Program-made: the position numbers and the translations under genes
NCBI GenBank assembly: GCA_040903745.1
Contig: JBBDUV010000093.1
Location: 1-64,000 of the forward strand
From: M55B112 sp040903745
GTDB taxonomy: Bacteria; Bacteroidota; Bacteroidia; Bacteroidales; GCA-2748055
DNA length: 64,000 nt
Direction of reading: 5' to 3'
Notes under the pieces: generated by a model
The model's database searches: none
What the model was told of the DNA's origin: nothing
What the model saw: only the letters and a program-made list of their open reading frames with translations
Shown here: piece after piece, positions 36,347 to 46,509 of the stretch
Position numbering within the stretch: the first letter of the stretch is position 1
Layout: the number at the start of each line of letters is the position of its first letter

Positions 36347-36354
36347 CAAAAATA
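36347..36354 (-). promoter_or_regulatory. Candidate -7 box (TATTTTTG) for the cyd operon
   Basis: On the minus strand TATTTTTG fits TAnnTTTG and lies 37 nt before the DUF4492 start. The remaining divergent region to the SCO gene is very AT-rich and has a second, plus-strand TATATTTG at 36386-36393. No -33 element is clear. Confidence 0.35.
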
Positions 36355-36555
36355 GCAAGACTGCTTTTAGTATGATTAAAAATAATATATTTGTTCGTTA
36401 TTTTAACTGTTTCTAAATACGCTGTTGTATTATTTTATTTAAACTGTTTTCGAACAAAAAAAGAGTTTTTTGTAATTTTAAACTTTTTCGATCTGATAGG
36501 TCATTTAATCAAATTTTGTTTATTAGTTAAGAACTTCCAACATTTATAAAACACC

Positions 36556-37329
36556 ATGCAAAGAATTACTATTTCACTTATCGGCTTGCTTTTAATTACA
36601 TCAATGAATGGTCAGGACCTGGCACAGCAATCATTGGAAATAGGTGTTGAGGAAAAGCTCAATAATCAGATTCCCCTCGACCTGTTTTTATTTAACATTG
36701 AAGGCGACACAGTATATCTACGTGACATCTACGACAAACCCACAATAATCAATTTCGTCTATTACCGTTGTCCGGGTATCTGTTCGCCACTCATGGACGG
36801 ACTGGCGGAGGTGATTGATAAATCCGACCTGGTGATCGGTGAGGATTACCAGGCAATCACGATCAGCTTCGATCCAAGGGAGTCGTCCATGCTGGCTGAA
36901 CGAAAACGCAACAACTACCAGAACCTGATGGAGAAGGCTGAACTGGCGAAAGAGGGATGGACCTTCTACACGGCCGACAGTGCCAATATCGCGCAACTTA
37001 CTGATGCAACGGGATTCAGGTACAAACCGGTGGGCAATGACTTTATCCACTCAGCCACACTGATCGTCACTTCACCGCAGGGAAAGATTACCCGTTACAT
37101 GAACGGTATCTATTTCCTTCCCTTTGATTTGAAGATGTCGATTCTCGATGCCAGTGAAGGAAAGACCGGTCCTACGATCAACAAGGTATTGCAATACTGC
37201 TATTCTTTCGATCCGGAGGGCCAACAGTATGTGTTCAACATCACAAAAGTAGCAGGAACGCTGATCCTCTTTATCGGGGTGATCATATTCCTGATACTGA
37301 TTTTAGTTAAACGTAAAAATTCAAAATAA
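36556..37329 (+). CDS. SCO1/SenC copper chaperone for cytochrome oxidase
   Basis: Membrane-associated thioredoxin-fold copper protein that helps build the CuA centre of the oxidase encoded next. The 257 residues include a signal peptide, the CxxxC motif in YYRCPGICSPLMDG, the copper-ligand His in DFIHSATLIV, and a C-terminal membrane helix (about 230-252) that is unusual for SCO proteins, which are mostly N-terminally anchored. First gene of the caa3 operon, 10 nt before subunit I. Confidence 0.9.
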   Translation: MQRITISLIGLLLITSMNGQDLAQQSLEIGVEEKLNNQIPLDLFLFNIEGDTVYLRDIYDKPTIINFVYYRCPGICSPLMDGLAEVIDKSDLVIGEDYQAITISFDPRESSMLAERKRNNYQNLMEKAELAKEGWTFYTADSANIAQLTDATGFRYKPVGNDFIHSATLIVTSPQGKITRYMNGIYFLPFDLKMSILDASEGKTGPTINKVLQYCYSFDPEGQQYVFNITKVAGTLILFIGVIIFLILILVKRKNSK

Positions 37330-37339
37330 CCGCAAAATT

Positions 37340-38950
37340 ATGTCTGAAAATACAAAGAAAAATGCGCCATTAAGCTATCTGGAAGAGAAGGGCGGTAGGA
37401 AAGGAATTTTTGTATGGATACTTTCCACTGATCATAAAAGAATAGGCCTTTTGTACCTGTATTCCATCATGTCATGGTTTTTTATAGGCGTTACACTAGG
37501 CCTACTGATGAAGCTTGAACTTATCGCACCTGGGAAAACAATCATGGCTGCCCAGTCTTACAACGCATCTTTCACGGTTCATGGAGTGATTATGATTTTC
37601 CTTGTTATCATACCGGGTCTGCCCGCCATCTTCGGCAACTTCATGTTGCCCATACAGATAGGTGCCAAAGACGTCGCATTCCCAAAACTGAATCTGCTGT
37701 CATGGCATATTTATATTGTAGGATCGATTCTTGTCGTCTCCTCACTTTTTACCGGCGGGGGTCCTCCCGACACTGGTTGGACCTTCTACGCACCCTACAG
37801 TTTCAAGACCGGCACGAACATGCTGCCTGCAGTGCTGGGGGCCTTTGTCCTGGGATTCAGTTCGATATTAACCGGACTGAATTTCATCGTTACCATTCAC
37901 AGAATGCGCGCTCCGGGGATGTCATGGATGAAGATGCCGATCTTCCCCTGGACCCTCTACGGCACAGCCTGGGTCCAGTTGCTGGCAACGCCAATCATTG
38001 GTATAACGCTGCTGATGGTGATCGGCGAACGTGTCTTCAATATCGGTTTTTTTGATCCTGCCAAAGGCGGCGACCCGATCCTGTTTCAGCACCTCTTCTG
38101 GATCTACTCACACCCGGCGGTTTACATCATGATCCTGCCGGCCATGGGAGCAATCTCAGAGATCATCCCCACCTTTGCCAGGAAAACGATCTACGGATAC
38201 CGCGCGATGATTATCTCCACAATGGCCATCGCCTTTGTCGGTTATTTTGTCTGGGGGCACCACATGTTCACATCGGGTATGAGCGGCACAGCCCTGTTCA
38301 CCTTTTCCATTCTGACATTTCTAGTGGCTATTCCAAGTGCCATCAAGGTCTTCAACTGGGTCTCCACAATGTACCAGGGGTCAATCTCAACCGAAGTACC
38401 GTTCCTCTGGGCCGCCTCATTTATCTTCGTTTTCATGATCGGTGGTTTCTCCGGCCTGGTGTTAGGGGCACTGGCTATTAATGTCCACCTGCACGACACC
38501 GCCTTTGTGGTGGCACATTTCCATTTCATTGTTTTCGGGGGAGCGGGATTTGCATTTTTCGGAGCCCTTCATTACTGGTTCCCGAAGATGTTCGGACGGA
38601 TGTATGATAAGTCGTGGGCAAAAACCGGGTGGTTGATGTTTTTCTTCGGATTTGTTACACTATATGGCCCAATGTTTTACCTGGGAATAAAAGGAATGCC
38701 GCGCAGGTACTTTGATTACCTTCCTGATTATCACGGACCAAATATCATTTCATCGCTTGGAGCGATTGTGATGGTGGCAGGATTTGCTATAATTGCGATA
38801 AACCTGATCAAATCAGCCAGGTCGGGCGTAAAAGCAGAAGCCAATCCATGGGGAGGGACCAACCTGGAATGGCAGGTGCCCTCACCACCGCCACTGGAGA
38901 ATTTCGAGGAGATTCCCACCATCGATAAAGCAACTTATAAATACGACTAA
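37340..38950 (+). CDS. ctaD: Cytochrome c oxidase subunit I (A2-type heme-copper oxidase)
   Basis: Catalytic proton-pumping subunit of 536 residues. Heme and CuB ligands lie in SFTVHGVIMIF, WIYSHPAVYIMILP, WGHHMF and HLHDTAFVVAHFHFIVFGG. The K-channel/D-channel feature is informative: instead of the HPEVY glutamate it has YSHPAVY, the YS motif of A2-type oxidases as in Rhodothermus and Thermus caa3 enzymes. About 12 helices. Follows the SCO gene; subunits III, IV and II follow. Confidence 0.97.
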   Translation: MSENTKKNAPLSYLEEKGGRKGIFVWILSTDHKRIGLLYLYSIMSWFFIGVTLGLLMKLELIAPGKTIMAAQSYNASFTVHGVIMIFLVIIPGLPAIFGNFMLPIQIGAKDVAFPKLNLLSWHIYIVGSILVVSSLFTGGGPPDTGWTFYAPYSFKTGTNMLPAVLGAFVLGFSSILTGLNFIVTIHRMRAPGMSWMKMPIFPWTLYGTAWVQLLATPIIGITLLMVIGERVFNIGFFDPAKGGDPILFQHLFWIYSHPAVYIMILPAMGAISEIIPTFARKTIYGYRAMIISTMAIAFVGYFVWGHHMFTSGMSGTALFTFSILTFLVAIPSAIKVFNWVSTMYQGSISTEVPFLWAASFIFVFMIGGFSGLVLGALAINVHLHDTAFVVAHFHFIVFGGAGFAFFGALHYWFPKMFGRMYDKSWAKTGWLMFFFGFVTLYGPMFYLGIKGMPRRYFDYLPDYHGPNIISSLGAIVMVAGFAIIAINLIKSARSGVKAEANPWGGTNLEWQVPSPPPLENFEEIPTIDKATYKYD

Positions 38951-38961
38951 AAGGAAGGCTT

Positions 38962-39564
38962 ATGTCAGAACATGCACACAGAGATGACATCGGATCGAAG
39001 CTCGGTATGTGGCTATTCATCTTTACGGAACTGATGTTGTTTGGCGGACTGTTTATCACCTATGCTGTTTACAGATACTTGCATCCTGAGGCATTTCACA
39101 TGGCAAGTCAGGAACTTGACGTCCCTATCGGTACAATTAACACGATTATCCTGCTAATCAGCAGCGCCACAATCGCCATGTCGATTACCGCGATCCAGCA
39201 GGGAAAGAAGAAGCTCACACTCAACCTCATCAGCTCCACCATGGTTTTGGCAGCTATCTTTTTGGTGAACAAGTACTTTGAATGGGGAGCGAAATTCGAA
39301 CATGGAATTTTTCCCGGTTCAGAGTATCTCGATCAGCTGGGTTATGGTGATGTGCTGTTTTTTGGCCTCTATTTTTTCATGACAGGCCTGCATGCATTTC
39401 ATATCATTATCGGAATGGTAATACTGGGCTTCATCTATTACTATGTAAAAAACGACCGTCTCAAATCCGATGACTTTCAGTTACTGGAAAATGGCGGATT
39501 GTACTGGCACCTTGTCGACCTGATCTGGATCTTCCTGTTCCCGTTGTTTTATCTTATCGCTTAA
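38962..39564 (+). CDS. ctaE: Cytochrome c oxidase subunit III
   Basis: A 200-residue membrane protein with five helices, of the short subunit III form. Motifs are KLGMWLFIFTELMLFGGLF near the N-terminus, FFGLYFFMTGLHAFHIIIG, and the terminal YWHLVDLIWIFLFPLFYL. It stabilises subunit I. It lies 11 nt downstream of subunit I, with TAATG contact to the next frame. Confidence 0.94.
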   Translation: MSEHAHRDDIGSKLGMWLFIFTELMLFGGLFITYAVYRYLHPEAFHMASQELDVPIGTINTIILLISSATIAMSITAIQQGKKKLTLNLISSTMVLAAIFLVNKYFEWGAKFEHGIFPGSEYLDQLGYGDVLFFGLYFFMTGLHAFHIIIGMVILGFIYYYVKNDRLKSDDFQLLENGGLYWHLVDLIWIFLFPLFYLIA

Positions 39565-39575
39565 TGAAGAGTACT

Positions 39576-39860
39576 ATGGCAGACGAAAAACATCATATCA
39601 TCCCGTACAAAACCTTCCTGATAGTTTTAGGAGTATTAATCATGTTCACCCTGCTGTCTGTTGCAATTACACAGATAGAGCTTACGCGATGGTCAGTCAT
39701 TGCCGCACTTTTACTGGCAGGTATAAAATCAACATTCGTCCTGCTAATTTTCATGCATCTGAAATATGATATGCGGATATTCAGGGTGATGATAGGCCTG
39801 ATCCTGGCTCTATTAATCGTTGTTATCATTGTGACCATGTTAGATTATTTATTCAGATAA
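39576..39860 (+). CDS. Cytochrome c oxidase subunit IV-like protein
   Basis: A protein of about 94 residues with three hydrophobic helices (FLIVLGVLIMFTLLS, VIAALLLAGIKSTFVLLIFMHLKYD, VMIGLILALLIVVIIVTM), matching bacterial CoxIV/prokaryotic subunit IV. Start chosen at ATG 39576 (MADEKHHIIPYK), which has a GAAGAG 8-nt upstream; an in-frame ATG at 39564 overlapping the subunit III stop is possible. Confidence 0.88.
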   Translation: MADEKHHIIPYKTFLIVLGVLIMFTLLSVAITQIELTRWSVIAALLLAGIKSTFVLLIFMHLKYDMRIFRVMIGLILALLIVVIIVTMLDYLFR

Positions 39861-39879
39861 ACTTTTAGATAAGCTTATT

Positions 39880-40830
39880 ATGTACGATATTGCCCCTCAA
39901 AATGCATCCAATTTCGTAGCCGGTGTTGACCTTGCTTTCATGATCATTCTTGGTGTTTCGATCTTCCTCCTGATCGCAATCACAATAGTGATGCTGATTT
40001 TTATTCGAAAATACCACAAAGACAGGCACCCGAAGGCGATACAGGACGAGGGTAGTGTTAAATTGGAGATCATCTGGACCGTGATCCCTATCCTTCTTGT
40101 GCTGGTAATGTTCTACTTCGGATGGATGGGTTGGAGGCCCATGCAAAATCCTCCGGAAGATGCCATGCGTGTAACGGCCATTGCAAGGATGTGGAATTTT
40201 CAGTTTGAATATGAGAACGGAAAGCGTACCGACAGCCTGTATGTACCAGTGAATGAACCTGTGGTGCTTGACCTGAAAGCGCTTGATGTGTTGCACAGCC
40301 TCTACATTCCAGCGTTCAGGGTAAAGGAGGATATGGTACCAGGCAGAGACAAACAGATGTGGTTTATTCCCGGTCAGACCGGCTCCTATGATATATTCTG
40401 TGCTGAGTATTGCGGACTTGATCACTCTTATATGTATACTGGTGTGCGCGTAATGGCAGCCGAAGAATTCGAGGAGTGGCTGCTGGATACGACAGCCGTC
40501 GCACCTGTGGTGGATGAGGATGCGACACCGGCTGATCTGGGATACCAGATTCTTTTGAAAAATGGCTGTAATGCCTGCCATTCATCCGACGGCTCCAAAC
40601 TAGTAGGTCCATCCTACAAGGGTAGCTGGGGCAAAATGCAGAATGTCACCGCAGGCGGAAAGAAAACTGAAGTACTGGTCGACGAAGAGTACATCAGAAG
40701 ATCAATCTTTAATCCCAATGCAGAAATTGTTGATGGTTATAATAAGGGACTGATGCTCTCTTATGAGGGATTGGTTTCGGAGGAAGAAATTGAATTGATT
40801 ACAGCGTATATTAAAAGTTTGAATGAGTAA
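39880..40830 (+). CDS. ctaC: Cytochrome c oxidase subunit II with fused cytochrome c (caa3 type)
   Basis: A 316-residue protein. Two N-terminal helices precede a periplasmic cupredoxin with the CuA motif CAEYCGLDHSYM plus an upstream His in DVLHSLYIPAF. A C-terminal cytochrome c domain (about 225-316) has one heme site, CNACHSSDG, with a distal Met likely in GLMLSYEGL. This gives a caa3-type enzyme that can accept electrons directly from alternative complex III. The stop overlaps ctaB by 8 nt. Confidence 0.96.
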   Translation: MYDIAPQNASNFVAGVDLAFMIILGVSIFLLIAITIVMLIFIRKYHKDRHPKAIQDEGSVKLEIIWTVIPILLVLVMFYFGWMGWRPMQNPPEDAMRVTAIARMWNFQFEYENGKRTDSLYVPVNEPVVLDLKALDVLHSLYIPAFRVKEDMVPGRDKQMWFIPGQTGSYDIFCAEYCGLDHSYMYTGVRVMAAEEFEEWLLDTTAVAPVVDEDATPADLGYQILLKNGCNACHSSDGSKLVGPSYKGSWGKMQNVTAGGKKTEVLVDEEYIRRSIFNPNAEIVDGYNKGLMLSYEGLVSEEEIELITAYIKSLNE

Positions 40831-41716
40831 ATTAAAACAGGGGGGAACATTCTCTTCTGTACTTCAGTTAGGTAAAACAAGAATATCAGTTTCGGTAACT
40901 CTTACCGGTTTTCTGGGATACTACCGTGCCTCAGGTGAGTTCAATGAGATCCTTGTTTTTACCCTCTTTGGCATCCTATTCATGTCAATGGGGTCGAGCA
41001 CATTTAACCAGGTGCAGGAACGCAAGACGGATCGTCTGATGAAGCGGACTGCGGGACGACCATTGCCTGCAGGCAGAATATCACTAAAAGGAGCTCTGAT
41101 CTCGGGAGCAGTGCTATCGATAACAGGATTTATCCTACTGATGTTTACAGGCTCTGCCCTGTCGGCAGGGATCGGAATCTTTACATTGTTATGGTATAAT
41201 CTCATATATACTCCACTAAAAAAAATCACTCCATTTGCAGTGTTTCCGGGAGCGCTTATTGGTGCGTTGCCACCATTGATCGGCTGGACCGCTGCAGGGG
41301 GTGCATTGTTAGACAAAGAGATCATTTTAATCAGCTTTTTTCTATTCATCGGACAGATGCCCCACTACTGGCTGTTAATGATAAAATTAGGTGATGAGTT
41401 TAAAGAGGCCGGGCTATCGGTTATCACTGAAATATTTTCAAAAACCCAATTGAGTAACATCAGCTTCATCTGGATCTTTGCAGCTGCTGTTTCAGTAATG
41501 ATCTTTCCTGTAGCAGGTATTATGCATAGTAACCTCATTGCATTTATGATGGTTGCACTTGTAGTATTTTTCATTATCAGGATGTATTTACTCTCCTCGC
41601 GGAATAACCTGGTTCTAAACTGGCGAAAAGCCTTTACTACTGTAAATCTGTTCTATCTGTTTATCCTATTTATTCTTATTGCAGATAAGTTCTTTGGAGC
41701 TATCATGATTAACTAA
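40823..41716 (+). CDS. ctaB: Protoheme IX farnesyltransferase (heme O synthase), divergent motif
   Basis: A UbiA-superfamily membrane enzyme of 297 residues that farnesylates heme b to heme o for the oxidase. The first prenyl-binding motif reads NQVQERKTDRLMKRTAGRPLP instead of the standard NxxxDRDID, so the first acidic residue is Glu and one Asp is missing. Eight to nine helices are visible. No ctaA (heme A synthase) is in the window, so heme a needs another locus. Confidence 0.88.
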   Translation: MSKLKQGGTFSSVLQLGKTRISVSVTLTGFLGYYRASGEFNEILVFTLFGILFMSMGSSTFNQVQERKTDRLMKRTAGRPLPAGRISLKGALISGAVLSITGFILLMFTGSALSAGIGIFTLLWYNLIYTPLKKITPFAVFPGALIGALPPLIGWTAAGGALLDKEIILISFFLFIGQMPHYWLLMIKLGDEFKEAGLSVITEIFSKTQLSNISFIWIFAAAVSVMIFPVAGIMHSNLIAFMMVALVVFFIIRMYLLSSRNNLVLNWRKAFTTVNLFYLFILFILIADKFFGAIMIN

Positions 41717-42099
41717 ACCTGGTACTCAATTCTGAACCTGATAATTGAACTGAAAAAAGATTAAATTCCACTTCTGCCGCGGATCGCAAAAAATTCGGAG
41801 CAATGAAAGAATTATTCAATTTTTTAAACAAAAATAAATAAATGCTGTTTTGTAGGAGGGAAGTTTAAGCGGAACATCTATTATTTAATATTTAAACCGG
41901 ACTACTTGTACACACTTCATAATATTATTGCTTAAAATTAATAAATGTGTTACCTGGTTGTCCACATGCCAGTGTTTTTTACTGATATAGGATTAACTCA
42001 ATGATTCTATCATCCTGCAAGTAAACAGTAAACAGGATATGGCAGTTATTCCGCAATATTCTTCCTGGTTATCACTGTTAACGAAAACTAACAGAACCA
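41717..42099 (+). other. AT-rich intergenic region before the cytochrome c maturation gene
   Basis: About 380 bp with no credible ORF. It separates the caa3 operon from ccsBA and probably holds the promoter of the latter. No convincing TAnnTTTG pair, operator palindrome or terminator was recognised. Confidence 0.4.
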
Positions 42100-45000
42100 A
42101 TGATTAAACGAAATACTGCAAACTATTTATTAATATTCAGGCATATTGGAAATTTCATTATCTCAATGAGATTAATGGCAGTGCTACTGGTAATCCTGGC
42201 AGTCACGCTGGCTGTCGCTACCTTTATTGAAAACGACCATGGAATAATCACCGCGAGGGCAAAAGTTTATAATGCAGTTTGGTTCGAAATACTGCTGTCT
42301 ATATTATTTATTAATTTAACCGGAAATATCTTTAAAAGAAAATTGTATCAAAGAAGAAAATTTACAATTTTCCTTTTCCATTTTGCATTCAGTGTAATTA
42401 TTATCGGGGGATTTATAACCAGGTATATTGGTGAGGAGGGTTATATGCACATCAGGGAAGGCGAACAATCGGATTGGATAATATCGGACAAAACCTACCT
42501 TCAAATTGATGCAAAACATGGAAATTCAGAATACCACTACTCAAAGCCAGTCTTTATTTCACCTGTCACTGCCCGGAAGTTTTCAAAAGAAATTGAAGCA
42601 AATGGTCATAATGTAACCCTGAGCGGGGTTGATTATATCCCCGATGCAATGCAGGCACTGATACCTTCGGATAATGGAAAACCGGTTTTGGAACTGATCA
42701 CTCCGGATCTTCAGGGAAGGAAAAGTGTCTTCTTTGAAGCCGGGGAAACTAAAAACATAGGACAGTACACTGTTTCATTTTATGATTCAATTCAGGATGC
42801 GGACATTTGGATCTATGAACTTGATGGAGATCTGGTAATTCAGTCAGGATATAACCTGAAAATAACAGAGAAAAACACGTGGACTGAATCGGTATTAGAT
42901 AATAATGAAGTTTTTCCGTTCACAGATAAAACGCTTTATCAGATCGAAGGAGTTGTTTTTGTATTAAAAAATCAGCTATCCTCCGGACAAATAATACTTA
43001 TTCCAGGTAATGATCAAAACAATGAAGCAATAGGACCCGATGCGCTGATAATAGAAGCCAGCTCAATAAATAACAGTCAACAGGTTGTTGTCTGGGGAAA
43101 ACAACATGTCGTTGGGGAAGAGACACAATTCAAAATTGAAGGGATAGATTTTACCATTTCGTACGGAGCGAAATTAAAAAAAATACCCTTTTCACTTCAA
43201 CTAAACGAATTCCGGGTTGAAAGGTATCCGGGTTCAAACAGCCCTTCCTTCTTTGAAAGTGAGGTTGTTTTGATTGATGCTGAAAGAGATATTTCCGAGC
43301 AGAGAAAAATTTTCATGAATAATATATTGAAATACCGTGGGTTCAGGTTTTACCAGGCATCGTACGACTCAGACGAAAAGGGAACTGTCTTATCGGTAAA
43401 CAAAGACTATGCCGGGACATTTTTTACCTACCTGGGTTATATGATGTTAACGATCGGGATGCTGCTCAGCCTGTTTAATAAAAACAGCAGATTTAAAAAG
43501 CTGCTAAAGTCCTCATATGCAGCTCCCATACTAATGCTTTTTTTCTTTCTCCCCACACCAGGCTTCGCATCGGAGGCCTCATGGAGTGAAGAGTTCGAAA
43601 ATAATGTCATAGACGCAGGTCATGCACAGAAGTTTGGAGGGCTATTGATTCAGGATAATGGTGGCAGGATCAAGCCATTAAATACACTGAGCTCGCAGGT
43701 ATTAAGAAAAATAGCCAGGCAAAGCGGATTTATGGGATTAACCCCCGATCAGGTGCTGCTGGGAATGATCTTCAATCCTGATTACTGGCAACATGTTCCA
43801 ATGATCAAAATATCACACGACCAGATTAAAAATATTTTGGATACACAATCTGACTATTTATCTTTCAACAACATAGTCTTAGGAGACCAATCGGGCACAT
43901 ACCCATTGGCTCCATTTGTGGAGGAAGCATACCGGAAACAACCTGCTTACAGGTCAAAATTCGATAATGAAATCATTCGCTTAGACGAAAGGGTAAATAT
44001 TTGTTTCGCCGTATATACAACTTCTTTAATTAAAATATTTCCAGATCCAAATAGCAATGAAGACAAATGGTATTCACCAAAAGAGGTCCCTGAAATTCTT
44101 TCAGAACAGGACTCAGCTTTTGTCTCAGGTGTAATGAAGATATATTATAGTGAAATTAAAAATTCGCTGGAAAGTGGTGACTGGTCCAAACCAGATGAAT
44201 ACGTGGAGTATATTAAACTGTATCAGAAAAAACATGGTGATCATATCATCCCAACCGAATCCAAACAAAAGTTAGAGCTATTATATAACAGACTTAACAT
44301 TTTTGACAACTTATCTTTGCTCTACGGAATTGTAGGTTTAATCCTGCTTATTCTCTATTTTATTGAATTGTTATCCAGGCTTGTCTTTCCGAGAATCCTA
44401 TACAATATAGGAAGTATCGTTATTTTATTGCTTTTCGTAATGCATACTGCAGGATTGATAATTCGTTGGTATATAGCCGGCCATGCACCCTGGAGCAATG
44501 GATATGAAGCCCTGACCTATATTGCATGGGCCATGGTTTTAGCTGGAATCCTATTCTCCGGAAAATCACGTGTTTCAATGCATGCAACGGTTATCATGGC
44601 ATTTTTAATTTTATATGTGGCTCATTTAAGCTGGATGGATCCGGAAATAACCAACCTTGTACCTGTACTGAAATCTGTCTGGCTGGGAATTCATGTGTCC
44701 ATTATCACTGCAAGCTACGGGTTTTTTACACTGGGGGCGTTACTGGCACTTCTAAATTTGGTGTTAATGAATTTTAAAACCCGAAAAAACAAACAAATTA
44801 TAGACCGGGATATTGAAAAATTGACTGATATTATTGAGATGACATTAATTGCTGGTTTGTATTTAATGACAATTGGTACTTTTTTAGGTGGTGTATGGGC
44901 GAATGAATCATGGGGGCGCTACTGGGGATGGGACCCCAAGGAAACCTGGGCACTGATTACCATCCTGGTATATGCATTTATTGCACATATGAGAATGATT

Positions 45001-45237
45001 CCTGGTTTACAGGGCACTTTCAAGTTTAACCTGCTGGCCCTGTTTGGCTTTTCTTCTGTAATTATGACTTTTTTTGGTGTAAACTACTATTTAAGCGGAC
45101 TGCATTCATATGCAGCAGGAGATCCTCTGCCCATACCCGATTTTATCTATTATACAATCACCGTTTTATCGGTTATTTCAATATTGGCATATATTAATCA
45201 AAGAAATACTGCCCACAACCATCGAACACTTTATTGA
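42100..45237 (+). CDS. ResB-CcsA fusion, System II cytochrome c maturation (CcsBA)
   Basis: A single 1045-residue membrane protein combining ResB/Ccs1 (about residues 1-470) and CcsA (about 740-1045). The C-terminal part has the heme-handling WWD region, GVWANESWGRYWGWDPKETWALIT, with flanking His-bearing helices. A large extracytoplasmic stretch with Ser-rich and beta regions lies between. It ligates heme to CxxCH apocytochromes outside the membrane, as needed by ActA, ActE and the caa3 subunit II. Placed between caa3 and alternative complex III genes. Confidence 0.93.
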   Translation: MIKRNTANYLLIFRHIGNFIISMRLMAVLLVILAVTLAVATFIENDHGIITARAKVYNAVWFEILLSILFINLTGNIFKRKLYQRRKFTIFLFHFAFSVIIIGGFITRYIGEEGYMHIREGEQSDWIISDKTYLQIDAKHGNSEYHYSKPVFISPVTARKFSKEIEANGHNVTLSGVDYIPDAMQALIPSDNGKPVLELITPDLQGRKSVFFEAGETKNIGQYTVSFYDSIQDADIWIYELDGDLVIQSGYNLKITEKNTWTESVLDNNEVFPFTDKTLYQIEGVVFVLKNQLSSGQIILIPGNDQNNEAIGPDALIIEASSINNSQQVVVWGKQHVVGEETQFKIEGIDFTISYGAKLKKIPFSLQLNEFRVERYPGSNSPSFFESEVVLIDAERDISEQRKIFMNNILKYRGFRFYQASYDSDEKGTVLSVNKDYAGTFFTYLGYMMLTIGMLLSLFNKNSRFKKLLKSSYAAPILMLFFFLPTPGFASEASWSEEFENNVIDAGHAQKFGGLLIQDNGGRIKPLNTLSSQVLRKIARQSGFMGLTPDQVLLGMIFNPDYWQHVPMIKISHDQIKNILDTQSDYLSFNNIVLGDQSGTYPLAPFVEEAYRKQPAYRSKFDNEIIRLDERVNICFAVYTTSLIKIFPDPNSNEDKWYSPKEVPEILSEQDSAFVSGVMKIYYSEIKNSLESGDWSKPDEYVEYIKLYQKKHGDHIIPTESKQKLELLYNRLNIFDNLSLLYGIVGLILLILYFIELLSRLVFPRILYNIGSIVILLLFVMHTAGLIIRWYIAGHAPWSNGYEALTYIAWAMVLAGILFSGKSRVSMHATVIMAFLILYVAHLSWMDPEITNLVPVLKSVWLGIHVSIITASYGFFTLGALLALLNLVLMNFKTRKNKQIIDRDIEKLTDIIEMTLIAGLYLMTIGTFLGGVWANESWGRYWGWDPKETWALITILVYAFIAHMRMIPGLQGTFKFNLLALFGFSSVIMTFFGVNYYLSGLHSYAAGDPLPIPDFIYYTITVLSVISILAYINQRNTAHNHRTLY

Positions 45238-45339
45238 TTGGGATTCCATACTTGCTTATTCAATATTTTTTTATCTTTATCGGCGCAGTCAGCAAGAGTT
45301 TTATTCCAATGTTGTATCTTAAATTAATTAAGCAAATTG

Positions 45340-46509
45340 ATGAAAGGGAGATCCATAATAATAATTTTCGGAACGAAATTAGCGATTTTACTTACAGGGA
45401 TTATTTTTTTCAGTGTTTCTATCGGATATTCGAACAATTATTATGAGGGTGCTTTCGAAGAAAGTGAACATCATGGGGTGCAAAAGAAATCCGTTGAGCG
45501 GGGAAAGAGGCTTTTCTACGGACTGGTTACTACAGAATCCGGCAAAGCATTTGACTGTGTTTCGTGTCACAATACAAATGTAATAGATACACTGAACTGG
45601 AATCCATCTGCATTGGACATAGCCCTCAGCACTGCTGGACTTGACAGCCTCGGATTTGCCAACTTACTATTAAATCCAATCACTCCAAAGTCGGTGGAGG
45701 TACATGAAGGAATGTCTCTTACAGGAGAGGAGATGCAGTTCATACGGGCCTACCTCGAAGAAGTGGCCCACATTGGGCTTGAAAAACCGAAACCCGTGAT
45801 TACCGGTATACTATTGTTTTTTGCCCTGACTGCCGTTTTTCTCCTGGCCCTAACAGATCTTATCGTTATTAAGTATGTCAAAAAGAGTTACATCCACATG
45901 GTAATTCTATTAATAACCTCCGTCTGGATCACAAAAATACTCGTTGAAGAGGGATGGAGCCTTGGTAAGTCACAAGACTATGCCCCCCTTCAGCCTATTA
46001 AATTTTCACATAAGATACACGCCGGTGACCAGCAGATTGATTGCCAGTATTGTCACACTGCAGGAGAGTTTAGTAAAACGGCAGGAATTCCCCCTGCTAA
46101 TTTGTGCCTCAATTGTCATTTATTAATCAGGGACGGGACCAACACCGGTAGATTTGAAATAAACAAAATTCATCATGCAGTAGATAGTGTCGATCTCATT
46201 GAATGGATAAGGATACACCGGCTTCCGGACCACGTTTTCTTCAGCCACGCCCAACATGTGGCGGTGGGTAAACTGGATTGCCAGGAATGCCATGGCCCTG
46301 TCGAAGAGATGCACGTATTGGGCCAATTCGCCGACCTTTCAATGGGATGGTGTCTTGACTGTCACAGGACTAAAAATGTTGATTTTTTGGGAAATGATTA
46401 TTACGGAATGACATTTAAGGGGTATCATGATAAGATTATGAAAGGTGAGATTGACTCTGTTACAGTTGCCCGGTTAGGCGGAACAGATTGCATGAAATGC
46501 CACTATTGA
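45340..46509 (+). CDS. actA: ActA-like multiheme cytochrome c with six heme sites
   Basis: Membrane-bound electron carrier of alternative complex III, 389 residues. Six CxxCH motifs are present: CVSCH near residue 70, then after a pair of membrane helices (about 150-200) CQYCH, CLNCH, CQECH, CLDCH and CMKCH at the C-terminus. The last five match the pentaheme ActA; the first belongs to an added N-terminal monoheme cytochrome domain. N-terminal signal helix starts at ATG 45340 (an extra TTG precedes it). Quinol-derived electrons pass through it to ActE and the oxidase. Confidence 0.9.
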   Translation: MKGRSIIIIFGTKLAILLTGIIFFSVSIGYSNNYYEGAFEESEHHGVQKKSVERGKRLFYGLVTTESGKAFDCVSCHNTNVIDTLNWNPSALDIALSTAGLDSLGFANLLLNPITPKSVEVHEGMSLTGEEMQFIRAYLEEVAHIGLEKPKPVITGILLFFALTAVFLLALTDLIVIKYVKKSYIHMVILLITSVWITKILVEEGWSLGKSQDYAPLQPIKFSHKIHAGDQQIDCQYCHTAGEFSKTAGIPPANLCLNCHLLIRDGTNTGRFEINKIHHAVDSVDLIEWIRIHRLPDHVFFSHAQHVAVGKLDCQECHGPVEEMHVLGQFADLSMGWCLDCHRTKNVDFLGNDYYGMTFKGYHDKIMKGEIDSVTVARLGGTDCMKCHY

